Origin: Neisseria musculi
GTDB lineage: Bacteria > Pseudomonadota > Gammaproteobacteria > Burkholderiales > Neisseriaceae
DNA length: 64,000 nucleotides
Direction: 5' to 3'
NCBI RefSeq assembly: GCF_014297595.2
Contig: NZ_CP060414.2
Span: 2,356,001 to 2,420,000 of the forward strand
The translations under genes were made by a program, and so were the position numbers. Numbering within the stretch: position 1 is the stretch's first letter; each line of letters starts with the position of its first letter. The notes beneath the pieces were generated by a model, which was given only the letters and a program-made list of their open reading frames with translations, ran no database searches and was not told the origin of the DNA. Positions 21,775 to 31,922 of this stretch are shown piece after piece.

Positions 21775-23145
21775 ATGAAATCTCTAACCCTGAACTTTAT
21801 CCGCCAAGCCCTGAGCCTGCCGCTGCCGTCTGAAAACGGCGGTGTCGAAATCAAGCGCATCGTAACCGACAGCCGCGACATTCAAAGCGGCGATGTGTTT
21901 TTCGCCCTGTCCGGCGAACGTTTCGATGCGCATGATTTTGCGGCAGAGGTGTTGGCCAAAGGCGCGGCGGCGGTTGTGGTGTCGCGCCAAGACTGCGCCG
22001 CGCTGCCCGGCGCGTTGAAGGTGGGCGATACGCTGACCGCACTGCAAACGCTGGCGAGGGCCTGGCGCAACGAAATCAACCCGTTTGTGTTCGGCATCAC
22101 CGGCTCCGGCGGCAAAACCACCGTGAAAGAAATGCTGGCGGGCATACTGCGCCATCGTTTCGGCAAAGAGGCCGTGCTGGCGACGGCGGGCAATTTCAAC
22201 AACCACATCGGCCTGCCGCTCACCCTGCTCAAGCTCACGCCCGCGCACCGTTATGCCGTGATCGAAATGGGTATGAACCATTTCGGCGAGCTGGCCGCGC
22301 TCACACAGATTGCCCGCCCCGATGCGGCGTTGGTCAATAATGCCCTGCGCGCCCACATCGGCTGCGGTTTTGGCAGCGTGGGTGATATTGCCCGGGCCAA
22401 AAGCGAGATTTATCAAGGTTTGGGCGCAGACGGCCTGGCGCTGGTTCCGGCCGAAGATGCCCATGCGGCCGTGTTTCAGACGGCCGCACAAGGTTTGAAA
22501 CAGCAGACTTTCGGTGTGCAGAGCGGCGATATCCATGCCGAAAACATCGTGTTGGAGCCGCTGTCGTGCACATTCGATTTAGTGGCCGGCAACGGGCGTG
22601 CCGCCGTCAGGCTGCCGGTGCCGGGGCGGCACAATGTGGCCAATGCTGCTGCTGCCGCCGCGCTGGCGTTGGCCGCCGGCTTGAGCCTGCAAGAGGTTTC
22701 AGACGGCCTTTGCGGTTTTACCAACATCAAAGGCCGTCTGAACGTGAAACGCGGCATCAACGGCACCACCGTGTTGGACGACACCTACAACGCCAACCCC
22801 GACAGCATGAAAGCCGCGCTCGATGTGCTGGCCCGATTCCCCGCCCCGCGCGTGTTTGTGATGGGCGACATCGGCGAATTGGGCGACAGCGAAGCGGCCG
22901 CCATGCACGCCGAAGTGGGTGCATATGCCCGTGATAAAGGCATCGAATCGGCTTATTTTGTCGGCGGTTATAGCGCAGCGGCGGCGGAAGCTTTCGGCGG
23001 CAACGGATTGTGGTTTGCCGGCAAGACCCTGCTGATTGAATCGTTGGCACACAATTTGCCGCCGGGCGCGAATGTGCTGGTGAAAGGCTCGCGCTTTATG
23101 AAGATGGAAGAAGTAGCCGAAGCGCTGCTGGAAAAGGCCGTCTGA
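21775..23145 (+). CDS. murF: UDP-MurNAc-tripeptide--D-Ala-D-Ala ligase MurF
   Basis: 456 residues. Adds D-Ala-D-Ala to complete the UDP-MurNAc-pentapeptide. ATP loop [15 protein letters not shown] near 104-118, [26 protein letters not shown], and [15 protein letters not shown]. The stop codon lies inside a DUS (GCCGTCTGA) whose inverted partner follows, forming a hairpin at 23134-23162. After the accessory cassette the dcw order resumes here. Confidence 0.96.
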   Translation: MKSLTLNFIRQALSLPLPSENGGVEIKRIVTDSRDIQSGDVFFALSGERFDAHDFAAEVLAKGAAAVVVSRQDCAALPGALKVGDTLTALQTLARAWRNEINPFVFGITGSGGKTTVKEMLAGILRHRFGKEAVLATAGNFNNHIGLPLTLLKLTPAHRYAVIEMGMNHFGELAALTQIARPDAALVNNALRAHIGCGFGSVGDIARAKSEIYQGLGADGLALVPAEDAHAAVFQTAAQGLKQQTFGVQSGDIHAENIVLEPLSCTFDLVAGNGRAAVRLPVPGRHNVANAAAAAALALAAGLSLQEVSDGLCGFTNIKGRLNVKRGINGTTVLDDTYNANPDSMKAALDVLARFPAPRVFVMGDIGELGDSEAAAMHAEVGAYARDKGIESAYFVGGYSAAAAEAFGGNGLWFAGKTLLIESLAHNLPPGANVLVKGSRFMKMEEVAEALLEKAV

Positions 23146-23162
23146 AACCGTTTCAGACGGCC
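23134..23162. repeat. inverted DUS pair overlapping the murF stop
   Basis: Hairpin of two facing DUS that includes the murF stop codon. Because mraY follows on the same strand, this may attenuate rather than end transcription. Confidence 0.55.
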
Positions 23163-23227
23163 GCCCTGCCGAAGCAACAAACCGACAAACCCAAACACGA
23201 GAATCACACACAAAGGAAGCAACCCCC

Positions 23228-24310
23228 ATGCTTTTATGGCTAGCCCACTTCAGCAACTGGTTTTCGGCGCTGAACGTTTTCCAATACACCACTTTCCGCG
23301 CCGTGATGGCCGCCTTAACCGCGCTGGCGTTTTCGCTGCTGCTGGGGCCGTGGACGATACGCAGGCTCACCGAATTGAAAGTCGGCCAGGCCGTGCGCCA
23401 CGACGGGCCGCAAACCCACCTGATCAAAACCGGCACGCCCACCATGGGCGGCTCGCTGATTCTCACCGCCATCACCGTTTCCACCCTGCTGTGGGGCAAT
23501 CTGGCCAACCCCTATATTTGGATTCTGCTGCTGGTGTTGCTGGCCACCGGCGCGCTGGGTTTTTATGACGACTGGCGCAAAGTGGTTTATAAAGACCCTA
23601 ACGGTGTGTCGGCGCGGTTTAAAATGGTGTGGCAGTCGGGCGTGGCACTGGCGGCGGGGCTGCTGCTGTTTTATGTGGCGCAAAACTCGGCCAACAATAT
23701 TCTGATCGTGCCGTTTTTCAAACAAATCGCCTTGCCGCTGGGCGTGGTGGGCTTTGTGGTTTTGGCTTATCTCACGATTGTGGGCACTTCCAACGCGGTC
23801 AATCTCACCGACGGCTTGGACGGTCTGGCCGCTTTCCCTGTGGTGCTGGTGGCGGGCGGTTTGGCGATTTTCGCCTACGCCGGCGGCCATGCGCAGTTTG
23901 CCCAATATCTGCAACTGCCCTATGTGGCCGGCGCCAACGAAGTGGTGATTTTCTGCACCGCCATGTGCGGCGCCTGCTTGGGCTTTTTGTGGTTCAACGC
24001 CTATCCCGCGCAAGTGTTTATGGGCGATGTGGGTGCGCTGGCCTTGGGCGCGGCCTTGGGCGCGGTGGCGGTGATTGTGCGTCAGGAGCTGGTGCTGGTG
24101 ATTATGGGCGGCCTGTTTGTGGTGGAGGCCGTGTCCGTGATGCTGCAGGTGGGCTGGTATAAGAAAACCAAAAAACGCATCTTTCTGATGGCGCCCATCC
24201 ACCACCACTACGAACAAAAAGGCTGGAAAGAAACACAGGTGGTGGTGCGGTTTTGGATTATCACCATCGTGCTGGTGTTGGTGGGCTTAAGCTCGCTGAA
24301 AATCCGCTGA
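23228..24310 (+). CDS. mraY: phospho-MurNAc-pentapeptide transferase MraY
   Basis: 360 residues, ten membrane helices expected. Transfers phospho-MurNAc-pentapeptide to undecaprenyl phosphate, making lipid I on the inner face of the inner membrane. Family motifs: KTGTPTMGG, the catalytic DD in [30 protein letters not shown], and [12 protein letters not shown]. Length is exactly that of the E. coli protein. Preceded by AAAGGAAGC. Confidence 0.97.
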   Translation: MLLWLAHFSNWFSALNVFQYTTFRAVMAALTALAFSLLLGPWTIRRLTELKVGQAVRHDGPQTHLIKTGTPTMGGSLILTAITVSTLLWGNLANPYIWILLLVLLATGALGFYDDWRKVVYKDPNGVSARFKMVWQSGVALAAGLLLFYVAQNSANNILIVPFFKQIALPLGVVGFVVLAYLTIVGTSNAVNLTDGLDGLAAFPVVLVAGGLAIFAYAGGHAQFAQYLQLPYVAGANEVVIFCTAMCGACLGFLWFNAYPAQVFMGDVGALALGAALGAVAVIVRQELVLVIMGGLFVVEAVSVMLQVGWYKKTKKRIFLMAPIHHHYEQKGWKETQVVVRFWIITIVLVLVGLSSLKIR

Positions 24311-24414
24311 CGGCCGTCTGAAAAGTAAAGGCCGTCTGAAAAGCATAACCTATTGCCGCCATACCCGGGTATGACGAAATATTTGAGTATGACGAAATAT
24401 TGATGGGCAGCAAC

Positions 24415-25752
24415 ATGAATTGGCAAAACCAAAAAATCCTCGTTGCCGGCCTCGGCAGCACCGGCGTTTCCATGATTGCTTATCTGCGCCGCGCCGGCGC
24501 GCAGGTGGCGGCTTATGATGCCGGTTTGAATCCCGGGCGCGAAGCGCAGCTTAAGCAGCTTTTCAAAGGCTTAAACTGCCATACAGGCCGTCTGAAAGAC
24601 GTTTTGGCGCAGGGTTTCGACATTCTCGCGCTCAGCCCCGGCATCAGCGGGCGCACGCCTGAAATCGCCGCATTCCAACAAAACGGCGGCAGAGTGGTCG
24701 GGGACATCGAAATCCTCGCCCGTATCGTGAAAGCGCGCGGCGACAAAGTGATCGCCATCACCGGCAGCAACGGCAAAACCACCGTAACCAGCCTGGTGGG
24801 CCACCTGTGCGCGAAATGCGGGCTGGACACTGTGGTGGCCGGCAATATCGGCACGCCCGTGCTCGAAGCCGAATTGCAGCGCGAAGGCAGAAAAGCCGAT
24901 GTGTGGGTGCTCGAACTTTCCAGCTTCCAGCTCGAAAACACTGAAAGCCTTACCCCCGATGCCGCCGTGGTGCTGAATATTTCCGAAGACCATCTCGACC
25001 GCTACCGCAACCTGCTCGACTACGCCCACACCAAAGACAAAATCTTTGGCGGCAGCGGCGTGCAGGTGCTCAACGCCGATGATGCGCTGTGCCGCGCCAT
25101 GAAGCGCAGCGGCCGCCGGGTAAAATGGTTTTCGCTGGAAAATGAAACCGATTATTGGGCAGATGTTCAAACTGGCCGTCTGAAAGCGGGCGGCAGCGTT
25201 TTGCTCGACACCGCCGCCGTGCCGCTGCAAGGCCTGCACAACGCTGCCAACGTTTTGGCCGCGCTTGCTCTGTGCGAAAGCATCGGCCTGCCGCGAACCG
25301 GGCTGCTGCAACACATTCAAACCTTCAAAGGGCTGCCGCACCGCGTGGAAAAAGTGGGCGTAAAAAACGGCATCACCTTTATAGACGACAGCAAAGGCAC
25401 CAATGTCGGCGCTACCGTTGCCGCCGTTTCCGGCCTGCAAAGCCCGATTGTGCTGATTGCCGGCGGGCAGGGCAAAGGGCAGGATTTCACCCCGCTGCGC
25501 GCCGCGCTGCAAAACAAAGCCCGCGCAGTGTTGCTGATCGGCACCGATGCGCCGCAAATCCGCCGTGATTTAAGCGGCTGCGGCGTGGAGCTGATGGATT
25601 GCGAAACCCTGCCCGAAGCCGTTCAGACGGCCTATCGGCTCGCGCAAAGCGGCGATGTTGTGCTGCTTTCCCCCGCCTGCGCCAGCTTCGATATGTTTGA
25701 AGGTTACGCGCATCGGGCAGAAGTGTTTGTTAAGGCGTTTGAGGCGTTGTGA
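24415..25752 (+). CDS. murD: UDP-MurNAc-L-alanine--D-glutamate ligase MurD
   Basis: 445 residues. Adds D-glutamate to UDP-MurNAc-L-Ala. ATP loop [48 protein letters not shown] choose the ATG at 24415 ([14 protein letters not shown]) because it matches the neisserial family start; TTG 24400 and ATG 24403 are in frame but add unmatched residues. A short tandem duplication (GTATGACGAAATATT, twice) lies just upstream at 24370-24402. Confidence 0.95.
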   Translation: MNWQNQKILVAGLGSTGVSMIAYLRRAGAQVAAYDAGLNPGREAQLKQLFKGLNCHTGRLKDVLAQGFDILALSPGISGRTPEIAAFQQNGGRVVGDIEILARIVKARGDKVIAITGSNGKTTVTSLVGHLCAKCGLDTVVAGNIGTPVLEAELQREGRKADVWVLELSSFQLENTESLTPDAAVVLNISEDHLDRYRNLLDYAHTKDKIFGGSGVQVLNADDALCRAMKRSGRRVKWFSLENETDYWADVQTGRLKAGGSVLLDTAAVPLQGLHNAANVLAALALCESIGLPRTGLLQHIQTFKGLPHRVEKVGVKNGITFIDDSKGTNVGATVAAVSGLQSPIVLIAGGQGKGQDFTPLRAALQNKARAVLLIGTDAPQIRRDLSGCGVELMDCETLPEAVQTAYRLAQSGDVVLLSPACASFDMFEGYAHRAEVFVKAFEAL

Positions 25753-25881
25753 AGGCAGTCTGAAAAGTCCCGGCAACGGCTGCATTGGGTGTGCGGCCGC
25801 GGCGTTTGAAAACAGCGAAACCTCGGGCAGCTGTCTTTTTCACGTTTTGCGGCGGGCTGTTTGGCGCGGTGTCTGAAAACC

Positions 25882-25892
25882 GGGGGGGGGGG
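25882..25892 (+). repeat. poly-G tract (G11) upstream of ftsW
   Basis: Eleven consecutive G between murD and ftsW. Homopolymeric G tracts of this length are classic slipped-strand phase-variation sites in Neisseria. In the present length the frame upstream is open from 25785 right into ftsW. Confidence 0.8.
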
Positions 25893-26030
25893 CTGTCCGT
25901 GCCGGACAAACCGGTGCCTGAAACGCCCGAGGCGCAATATGCCGCAGTGCAGATTGTTTCAGACGGCCTTGTGCCGCAGCGCAGAAAAGCCGTTTGTTTG
26001 AAATTCAAATGCAATAATTTTTACAGCAAT

Positions 26031-27191
26031 ATGATTACAGAATCCAAAATCCTCGACCGCAAAATTCTGCGCAGCGGCCACAAAACCGACCAATCGCTGC
26101 TGTGGATGGTGATACTGATGGTGTCGTTCAGCCTGCTGATGATTTATTCCGCCTCCATCGCTTATGCCGCCCACGACGGCGGCGACCAGTGGTTTTATCT
26201 TTCGCGCCAGGCCGCGTTTCTGGGCACAGGCGCTTTGGCGGGGCTGGCTGCATTTAAAGTGCCGATGGCCAAGTGGAAGAAATACACGCCGTGGATTCTG
26301 TTTGCCGCCCTGCTGCTGCTGGCGGCGGTGTTGGCCGTGGGGCGGGAGATCAACGGCGCAAAACGCTGGATACACTTGGGGCCGGTGAATCTGCAGCCCA
26401 CCGAAATATTCAAGCTGGCAACGATTTTATATTTGTCGAGCTTTTTCACCCGCCGCGCCGAAATCTTGAAGCAGTTTAAAAAAGTGCGCTTTTCCGCCGT
26501 GCCGGTGGGCATAGGCTTGGGGCTGATTATGTTGGAGCCGGATTTCGGCTCGTTTGTGGTGGTAACGGCCGTGGCGATGGGGCTGCTGTTTTTAGCGGGG
26601 CTGCCGTGGCGTTGGTTTTTGATGATGGTGGGCATCGGCTTGGCCAGCATGGTGGCGCTGATTGCCGTTGCTCCTTACCGTATGGCGCGGGTGTCGGCAT
26701 TCTTAAACCCGTGGGAAGACCCGCTGGGCAAGGGCTACCAGCTCACCCACTCGCTGATGGCGATTGCGCGCGGAGAATGGTTCGGCGTGGGCTTGGGCGC
26801 GAGTTTGGAGAAGCGTTTTTATCTGCCCGAAGCGCATACCGATTTTATTTTGGCGGTTATCGGCGAAGAATTTGGCTTCGTGGGCATTTCGGTGCTGATT
26901 TTCTGCTATGCGTGGCTGGTGTGGCGGGCGTTTTCCATCGGCAAGCAGGCGCGCGATCTGGAATTGTTTTTCGGTGCGTTTGTGGCCAAAGGCATCGGCA
27001 TCTGGCTGGGCATTCAGAGTTTTTTCAATATCGGCGTGAACATCGGCCTGCTGCCCACCAAAGGCTTAACCCTGCCGCTGATGTCCTACGGCGGTTCGGC
27101 AGTGATCATCATGCTGGTGTGTATGGCTTTGCTGTTGCGCGTGGACTATGAAAACCGCCTGAAAATGCGCGGCTACAAAGTGGAAGCATAA
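26031..27191 (+). CDS. ftsW: peptidoglycan glycosyltransferase FtsW
   Basis: 386 residues with about ten membrane helices. Polymerises lipid II at the septum together with PBP2. Family marks: the first helix LLMIYSASIAYA, GREINGAKRWIHLGPVNLQPTEIFK, PDFGSFVVV, and the conserved end KGLTLPLMSYGGSAVI. The ATG at 26031 gives the normal N-terminus (MITESKILDRKILR); the same frame is open back to 25785 through the G11 tract, adding 82 low-complexity residues I do not believe are the main product. No strong ribosome site is visible. Confidence 0.93.
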   Translation: MITESKILDRKILRSGHKTDQSLLWMVILMVSFSLLMIYSASIAYAAHDGGDQWFYLSRQAAFLGTGALAGLAAFKVPMAKWKKYTPWILFAALLLLAAVLAVGREINGAKRWIHLGPVNLQPTEIFKLATILYLSSFFTRRAEILKQFKKVRFSAVPVGIGLGLIMLEPDFGSFVVVTAVAMGLLFLAGLPWRWFLMMVGIGLASMVALIAVAPYRMARVSAFLNPWEDPLGKGYQLTHSLMAIARGEWFGVGLGASLEKRFYLPEAHTDFILAVIGEEFGFVGISVLIFCYAWLVWRAFSIGKQARDLELFFGAFVAKGIGIWLGIQSFFNIGVNIGLLPTKGLTLPLMSYGGSAVIIMLVCMALLLRVDYENRLKMRGYKVEA

Positions 27192-27412
27192 CACGGCCGC
27201 CCGTGGTAAAAGCCGTCTGAAAAACCGTATCAACCCAAAATATCATGATAGCGAAACAGCGCAACAGGCAGCGGGAAGCCGAGGCTGCAGGCAATGCAGA
27301 CGGCCGGCACCATTCTGCCGCTTTGGCGGTCTGCCGGGTTGTTTTTGAGCCGGGACGGAGCTGCGCCGTATCGTTTCGCGTTGTTTTACGATAAAAAAGG
27401 ATTATTCAAGTT

Positions 27413-28480
27413 ATGGGCAGTAAAACCTTTATGCTGATGGCCGGCGGCACCGGCGGCCATATTTTCCCCGCACTGGCGGTGGCCGAAGCCCTGCGCGGAC
27501 ACGGGCACCATGTGGTTTGGCTGGGCAGCGCAGACTCGATGGAAGAGCGCATTGTGCCCAAGCACAACATCCGCCTCGAAACGCTGGCGATTAAAGGCGT
27601 TCGCGGCAACGGCTGGAAGCGCAAGCTGGAATTGCCGTTTACCTTGTTCAAAACCGTGCGGGCGGCAATGCGGGTGATTGAAAAACACCGTGTCGATTGC
27701 GTTATCGGCTTCGGCGGTTTCGTTACTTTTCCCGGCGGCGCGGCTGCCAAGCTGTCGGGGGTGCCGATTGTGATTCACGAGCAAAACGCCGTGGCCGGCT
27801 TGGCCAACAAACAGCTTGCCCGCTGGGCGCGCCGCGTTCTGTATGCTTTTCCGCGCACTTTCGCCAACCACGATGGTTTGGTCGGCAACCCCGTGCGCGC
27901 CGACATCAGCAACCTGCCGCCGCCCGCCGAGCGTTTTGCGGGGCGGAAAGGCCGTCTGAAAGTGTTGGTGATGGGCGGCAGTTTGGGGGCAGACGTGCTC
28001 AACCAAACCGTGCCGCGGGCGCTGGCGCTGCTCACAGAAAGCGAACGCCCGCAGATTTACCATCAGGCGGGGCGCGGCAAGCTCGGCACGCTCAAAACCG
28101 ACTACGAAGTGCTTAACGTGCAGGCCGAATGCGTGGAGTTTATCGATGATATGGCCGCCGCCTATGAAAATGCCGATGTGGTTATCTGCCGCGCGGGTGC
28201 ACTCACGGTTGCCGAGCTGACCGCCGCCGGGGTGGGCGCGCTGCTGGTGCCGTATCCCCACGCGGTGGACGACCACCAAACTGCCAACGCCCGCTTTATG
28301 GTGCAGGCCGATGCCGGCTTGCTGCTGCCGCAGTCGCAGCTCACTGCCGAGAAACTGTCGGAAGTGTTGTGGGCGCTCGACCGCGAACGCTGTCTCGAAT
28401 GGGCCGAAAACGCCCGCACGCTGGCCATGCCCTACAGTGCCGATGATGTGGCGGTTACCGCGATTGCCGCCACCTTGTGA
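27413..28480 (+). CDS. murG: UDP-GlcNAc:lipid I N-acetylglucosaminyltransferase MurG
   Basis: 355 residues, GT-B fold, peripheral on the cytoplasmic membrane face. Converts lipid I to lipid II. N-terminal GGTGGHIFPALAVAEAL, HEQNAVAGLANK, the second glycine-rich loop VMGGSLGADVLN, and CRAGALTVAELTAAG with PYPHAVDDHQTANA (donor site). ATG at 27413 after AAAAAAGG. About 220 bases, including one degenerate DUS, separate it from ftsW. Confidence 0.97.
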   Translation: MGSKTFMLMAGGTGGHIFPALAVAEALRGHGHHVVWLGSADSMEERIVPKHNIRLETLAIKGVRGNGWKRKLELPFTLFKTVRAAMRVIEKHRVDCVIGFGGFVTFPGGAAAKLSGVPIVIHEQNAVAGLANKQLARWARRVLYAFPRTFANHDGLVGNPVRADISNLPPPAERFAGRKGRLKVLVMGGSLGADVLNQTVPRALALLTESERPQIYHQAGRGKLGTLKTDYEVLNVQAECVEFIDDMAAAYENADVVICRAGALTVAELTAAGVGALLVPYPHAVDDHQTANARFMVQADAGLLLPQSQLTAEKLSEVLWALDRERCLEWAENARTLAMPYSADDVAVTAIAATL

Positions 28481-28725
28481 GCGGAGCGGGGAAAGGTTTT
28501 TCAGACGGCCGGCTGCTGCAAAGGGCGTTTGCCGGTTTGGCGCAAACGCAATGCTTGGGAAGCAGCACAAAACCCGCACGGCAGCAACCTTCTGAACACC
28601 CTTTTACATTAAAACCATAGCGTATCCGCCCACCGCCCTTTAAAATAACGCCTTTCGGATTTTCAGACGGCCTTAAGGCCTTGAGGCCGTCTGAAACGGG
28701 AAACAGGCTTCAGGAAAACAACAAC

Positions 28726-30147
28726 GTGAAAAACAGAGTCAATCATATTCATTTTGTCGGCATCGGCGGTTCGGGCATGAGCGGAATCGCCGAAGTGCTG
28801 CACAACCTGGGGTTTAGAGTGTCCGGCTCCGATCAGGCGCAAAGCGCAGTAACACAGCATTTGAGCGGTTTGGGCATCCGGGTTTGCTCCGGCCACACTG
28901 CAGATCACGTTGCCGATGCCGATGTGGTGGTGGTTTCCACCGCCGTCAAACCCGACAATCCCGAAGTGCGGGCGGCCCAAGAGCGGAAAATCCCCGTGAT
29001 TCCGCGTGCGCTGATGCTGGCCGAGCTGATGCGCTTCCGCGACGGCATTGCCGTTGCCGGCACGCACGGCAAAACCACCACCACCAGCCTCACTGCCTCT
29101 ATTCTGGCGGCGGCCGGCATGGATCCGACCTTCGTTATCGGCGGCAAACTCACTGCCGCAGGCACCAACGCCCGCTTGGGGCAGGGTGAATATCTGGTGG
29201 CCGAAGCAGACGAATCCGATGCTTCGTTTCTGCATCTTACGCCCATTATGTCGGTGGTGACCAATATCGACACCGACCATATGGACACCTACGACCACAG
29301 CGTTGAAAAACTGCATCAGGCGTTTGTGTCGTTTATCCACCGTATGCCGTTCTACGGCAAAGCGTTTTTGTGTACCGACAGCGAACACGTCCGTGCCATC
29401 GTGCCGCGTATCAGCAAGCCCTATGCCACTTACGGTTTGGATGAAAGTGCCGATATTTACGCTACCGGCCTGCGGGCGGAAGGCGAAAAAATGCGTTTCA
29501 GCGTTCATGTGAAGCAGGAGGGTATCGAGCCGTTTGAAGTGGTGCTGAATATGCCCGGCCGCCACAACGTGCTCAATGCGCTGGCCGCCATCGGCGTGGC
29601 GCTCGAAGTTGGCGCATCGGTGGAGGCGGTTCAGCAGGGCTTGCTGGGTTTTGCCGGAGTCGGCCGCCGTTTTCAGAAATACGGCGGCATCGCCCTGCCC
29701 GGCGGCGGCAGGGCGATGCTGATCGACGACTACGGCCACCACCCTGTAGAAATGGCCGCTACGCTGGCCGCTGCGCGCGGCGCGTATCCCGGCAAACGTT
29801 TGGTGTTGGCCTTCCAGCCGCACCGCTACACCCGCACCCGTGATTTGTTTGAAGACTTCGTGGGCGTGTTGAACACCGTTGATTTGCTGGTGCTGACCGA
29901 AGTGTATGCCGCCGGCGAAGAGCCGATTGTGGCCGCCGATGCCCGCGCGCTGGCGCGTGCCGTGCGCGTGTTGGGCAGGCTCGAGCCGATTTACTGCGAA
30001 GATGTCAATGCTCTGCCCGGCACCTTGTTGAGCGTGTTGCAAGACGGCGATGTGGTGCTGACCATGGGCGCAGGCAGCATCAACAAAACCCCGCAGGCGC
30101 TGGCGGGGGCGCAGGCTGGGCGGCAGGGCAGCGGCAATGCCGTCTGA
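28726..30147 (+). CDS. murC: UDP-N-acetylmuramate--L-alanine ligase MurC
   Basis: 473 residues. First amino-acid ligase of the wall pathway. [18 protein letters not shown] near 10-27, ATP loop [34 protein letters not shown], and [17 protein letters not shown] 28726 ([12 protein letters not shown]) with CAGGA upstream fits the family; the frame is open to 28681 through a DUS, but that stretch looks untranslated. The last three codons are part of a DUS (GCCGTCTGA). Confidence 0.95.
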   Translation: MKNRVNHIHFVGIGGSGMSGIAEVLHNLGFRVSGSDQAQSAVTQHLSGLGIRVCSGHTADHVADADVVVVSTAVKPDNPEVRAAQERKIPVIPRALMLAELMRFRDGIAVAGTHGKTTTTSLTASILAAAGMDPTFVIGGKLTAAGTNARLGQGEYLVAEADESDASFLHLTPIMSVVTNIDTDHMDTYDHSVEKLHQAFVSFIHRMPFYGKAFLCTDSEHVRAIVPRISKPYATYGLDESADIYATGLRAEGEKMRFSVHVKQEGIEPFEVVLNMPGRHNVLNALAAIGVALEVGASVEAVQQGLLGFAGVGRRFQKYGGIALPGGGRAMLIDDYGHHPVEMAATLAAARGAYPGKRLVLAFQPHRYTRTRDLFEDFVGVLNTVDLLVLTEVYAAGEEPIVAADARALARAVRVLGRLEPIYCEDVNALPGTLLSVLQDGDVVLTMGAGSINKTPQALAGAQAGRQGSGNAV

Positions 30148-30232
30148 AAAATAATCAAACACAGGGGCTGCCGATTGTTGGTGCAAACCAAACCGATAAA
30201 CAGGCCGTCTGAAAAAGAAAGAAACCGTAAAT

Positions 30233-31144
30233 ATGCAAGATTTTGGCAAAGTTGCCGTGTTGATGGGCGGATTTTCCAGCGAGCGCGGGGTGTCGCTCGA
30301 AAGCGGAGCCGCCGTTGTTGCCGCCCTGCAAAGCAAAGGCATAGACGCACACCCGTTCGACCCGAAAGAAACTCCTTTGCACGAGCTGGAAGCCCGGGGC
30401 TTTCAGACGGCCTTCAATATTCTGCACGGCACTTACGGCGAAGACGGTGCCGTGCAGGGCGCGCTCGAGCTTTTGGGCATACCCTACACCGGCAGCGGCG
30501 TGACGGCTTCGGCCGTAGGCATGGACAAATACCGCTGCAAACTGATTTGGCAGGCACTGGGGCTGCCTGTGCCCGAATTTGCCGTATTGCACGATGACAG
30601 CGATTTCGATGCCGTTGAGCGCGGGCTGGGTTTGCCGATGTTTGTGAAACCCGCTGCAGAAGGCAGCAGCGTGGGCGTGGTGAAAGTAAAAGAAACAGGC
30701 CGTCTGAAAGAGGTGTATAACAGTCTCAAACACTTGCACGGCGAAATTATTGCCGAGCGTTTTATCGGCGGCGGCGAGTATTCCTGCCCCGTGATTAACG
30801 GCAAAGGCTACCCCGCCATCCGCATCATTCCCGCCACCGAATTTTACGATTACGAAGCCAAATACACGCGCGATGATACCGTTTACCGGTGCCCGGCTGA
30901 TTTGAATGCAGCCGATGAAGCCCTGATGCGCTCGCTGTCGGTGCGTGCCGCACAGGCAATCGGTGCCGAAGGTGTGGTGCGCGTGGATTTCTTGAAAGAC
31001 ACGGACGGCAAGCTGTATCTTCTTGAAATCAATACCTTGCCCGGCATGACCGGCCACAGCCTGGTGCCGAAGTCGGCTGCCCAAACCGGCTTGAGCTTCG
31101 CCGATTTATGTGTTGAAATTCTGAAAACCGCTCATGTGGGATAA
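30233..31144 (+). CDS. ddl: D-alanine--D-alanine ligase
   Basis: 303 residues, ATP-grasp fold. Makes the D-Ala-D-Ala dipeptide used by MurF. N-terminal VLMGGFSSERGVSLESG, HGTYGEDGAVQGALELLGIPYTG region, PAAEGSSVGVVKV, and the Mg-binding end LLEINTLPGMTGHS. Length matches DdlB. The last codons overlap the ftsQ start by eleven bases, indicating coupled translation. Confidence 0.97.
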   Translation: MQDFGKVAVLMGGFSSERGVSLESGAAVVAALQSKGIDAHPFDPKETPLHELEARGFQTAFNILHGTYGEDGAVQGALELLGIPYTGSGVTASAVGMDKYRCKLIWQALGLPVPEFAVLHDDSDFDAVERGLGLPMFVKPAAEGSSVGVVKVKETGRLKEVYNSLKHLHGEIIAERFIGGGEYSCPVINGKGYPAIRIIPATEFYDYEAKYTRDDTVYRCPADLNAADEALMRSLSVRAAQAIGAEGVVRVDFLKDTDGKLYLLEINTLPGMTGHSLVPKSAAQTGLSFADLCVEILKTAHVG

Positions 31145-31901
31145 TGCAGGCGCCCTGAGGCGCATAACCCGTTGGCTGATGATTCTGGTAGTGGCAATAC
31201 TGCTGGGGGCATTGACCGTTTGGGTTTACAATTCGCCGTATTTTCCGGTGAAACAGGTCAAAATCGAAGGCGAAATACGGCGCACCGGCAGCAAGCAGCT
31301 GCAAACCGTGGCGCAGAAATATATACGCGGCAACATCTTCCGCGCTGATTTGAACGGTGCTCGGGAAGCGTTTGCCAAGCTGCCGTGGGTGGATAAAGTA
31401 ACCGTGCGCCGCCGTTTGCCCGACACAGTCGAAATCGGCCTCATCGAGCGCATTCCTGTGGCGCGCTGGAAAGAATCAGGCCTGCTCGACAGCAACGGCA
31501 ACCTTTTCACTGCCGCTACCGATGAAAAATTCCCTGTGTTTTCAGGCGGAGCGGGAACCGGCAAAATTATGGTGAAGCATTTCAACGAATTTAACGCCGT
31601 TTTAAAACCCTTAGGTTTGGTCGTTGCCGAACTTGAGTATTCACCGCGATCGGCTTGGACGGTAGGGCTGGATAACGGTATTTCCGTGCGCTTGGGTCGC
31701 GAAAACGAAACCGAACGCCTGCAACGCTTCGCCGAAATGTGGCCGGGCATTTTGCAGGCGCAGCAAGGCAACTTGGCCTACGTGGATATGCGCTACCGAG
31801 ACGGATTCGCCGTGCGCTACCACGACAAGCGGCAGGAGCCGCAGGCAGGCAGGCCGTCTGAAAACAGTGCATCAGGCATCGAACTGCAAAACCGACAGTA
31901 A
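31134..31901 (+). CDS. ftsQ: cell division protein FtsQ
   Basis: 255 residues: short cytoplasmic tail, one membrane helix (about 15-33), a POTRA domain starting FPVKQVKIEGEIRRTG, then the beta domain with LPWVDKVTVRRRLPDTVEIGLIER. Periplasmic scaffold of the divisome, binding FtsB/FtsL. A DUS lies in the last part of the gene, and the C-terminal SENSASGIELQNRQ is encoded after it. Confidence 0.95.
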   Translation: MWDNAGALRRITRWLMILVVAILLGALTVWVYNSPYFPVKQVKIEGEIRRTGSKQLQTVAQKYIRGNIFRADLNGAREAFAKLPWVDKVTVRRRLPDTVEIGLIERIPVARWKESGLLDSNGNLFTAATDEKFPVFSGGAGTGKIMVKHFNEFNAVLKPLGLVVAELEYSPRSAWTVGLDNGISVRLGRENETERLQRFAEMWPGILQAQQGNLAYVDMRYRDGFAVRYHDKRQEPQAGRPSENSASGIELQNRQ

Positions 31902-31922
31902 TCAGCAAACGAATGGGACATC

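Noticed and set aside
25785..26030. An 82-residue N-terminal extension of FtsW through the G11 tract
   Set aside because: Low-complexity, contains a translated DUS, and the family start is at 26031; kept only as a regulatory hypothesis.
28663..30342. Long minus-strand frame (559 codons) opposite murC
   Set aside because: Shadow frame produced by GC-rich third positions of murC; His/Gly/Gln-rich composition with no family resemblance. The same applies to 16598-17914, 27386-28579 and 23315-24217.
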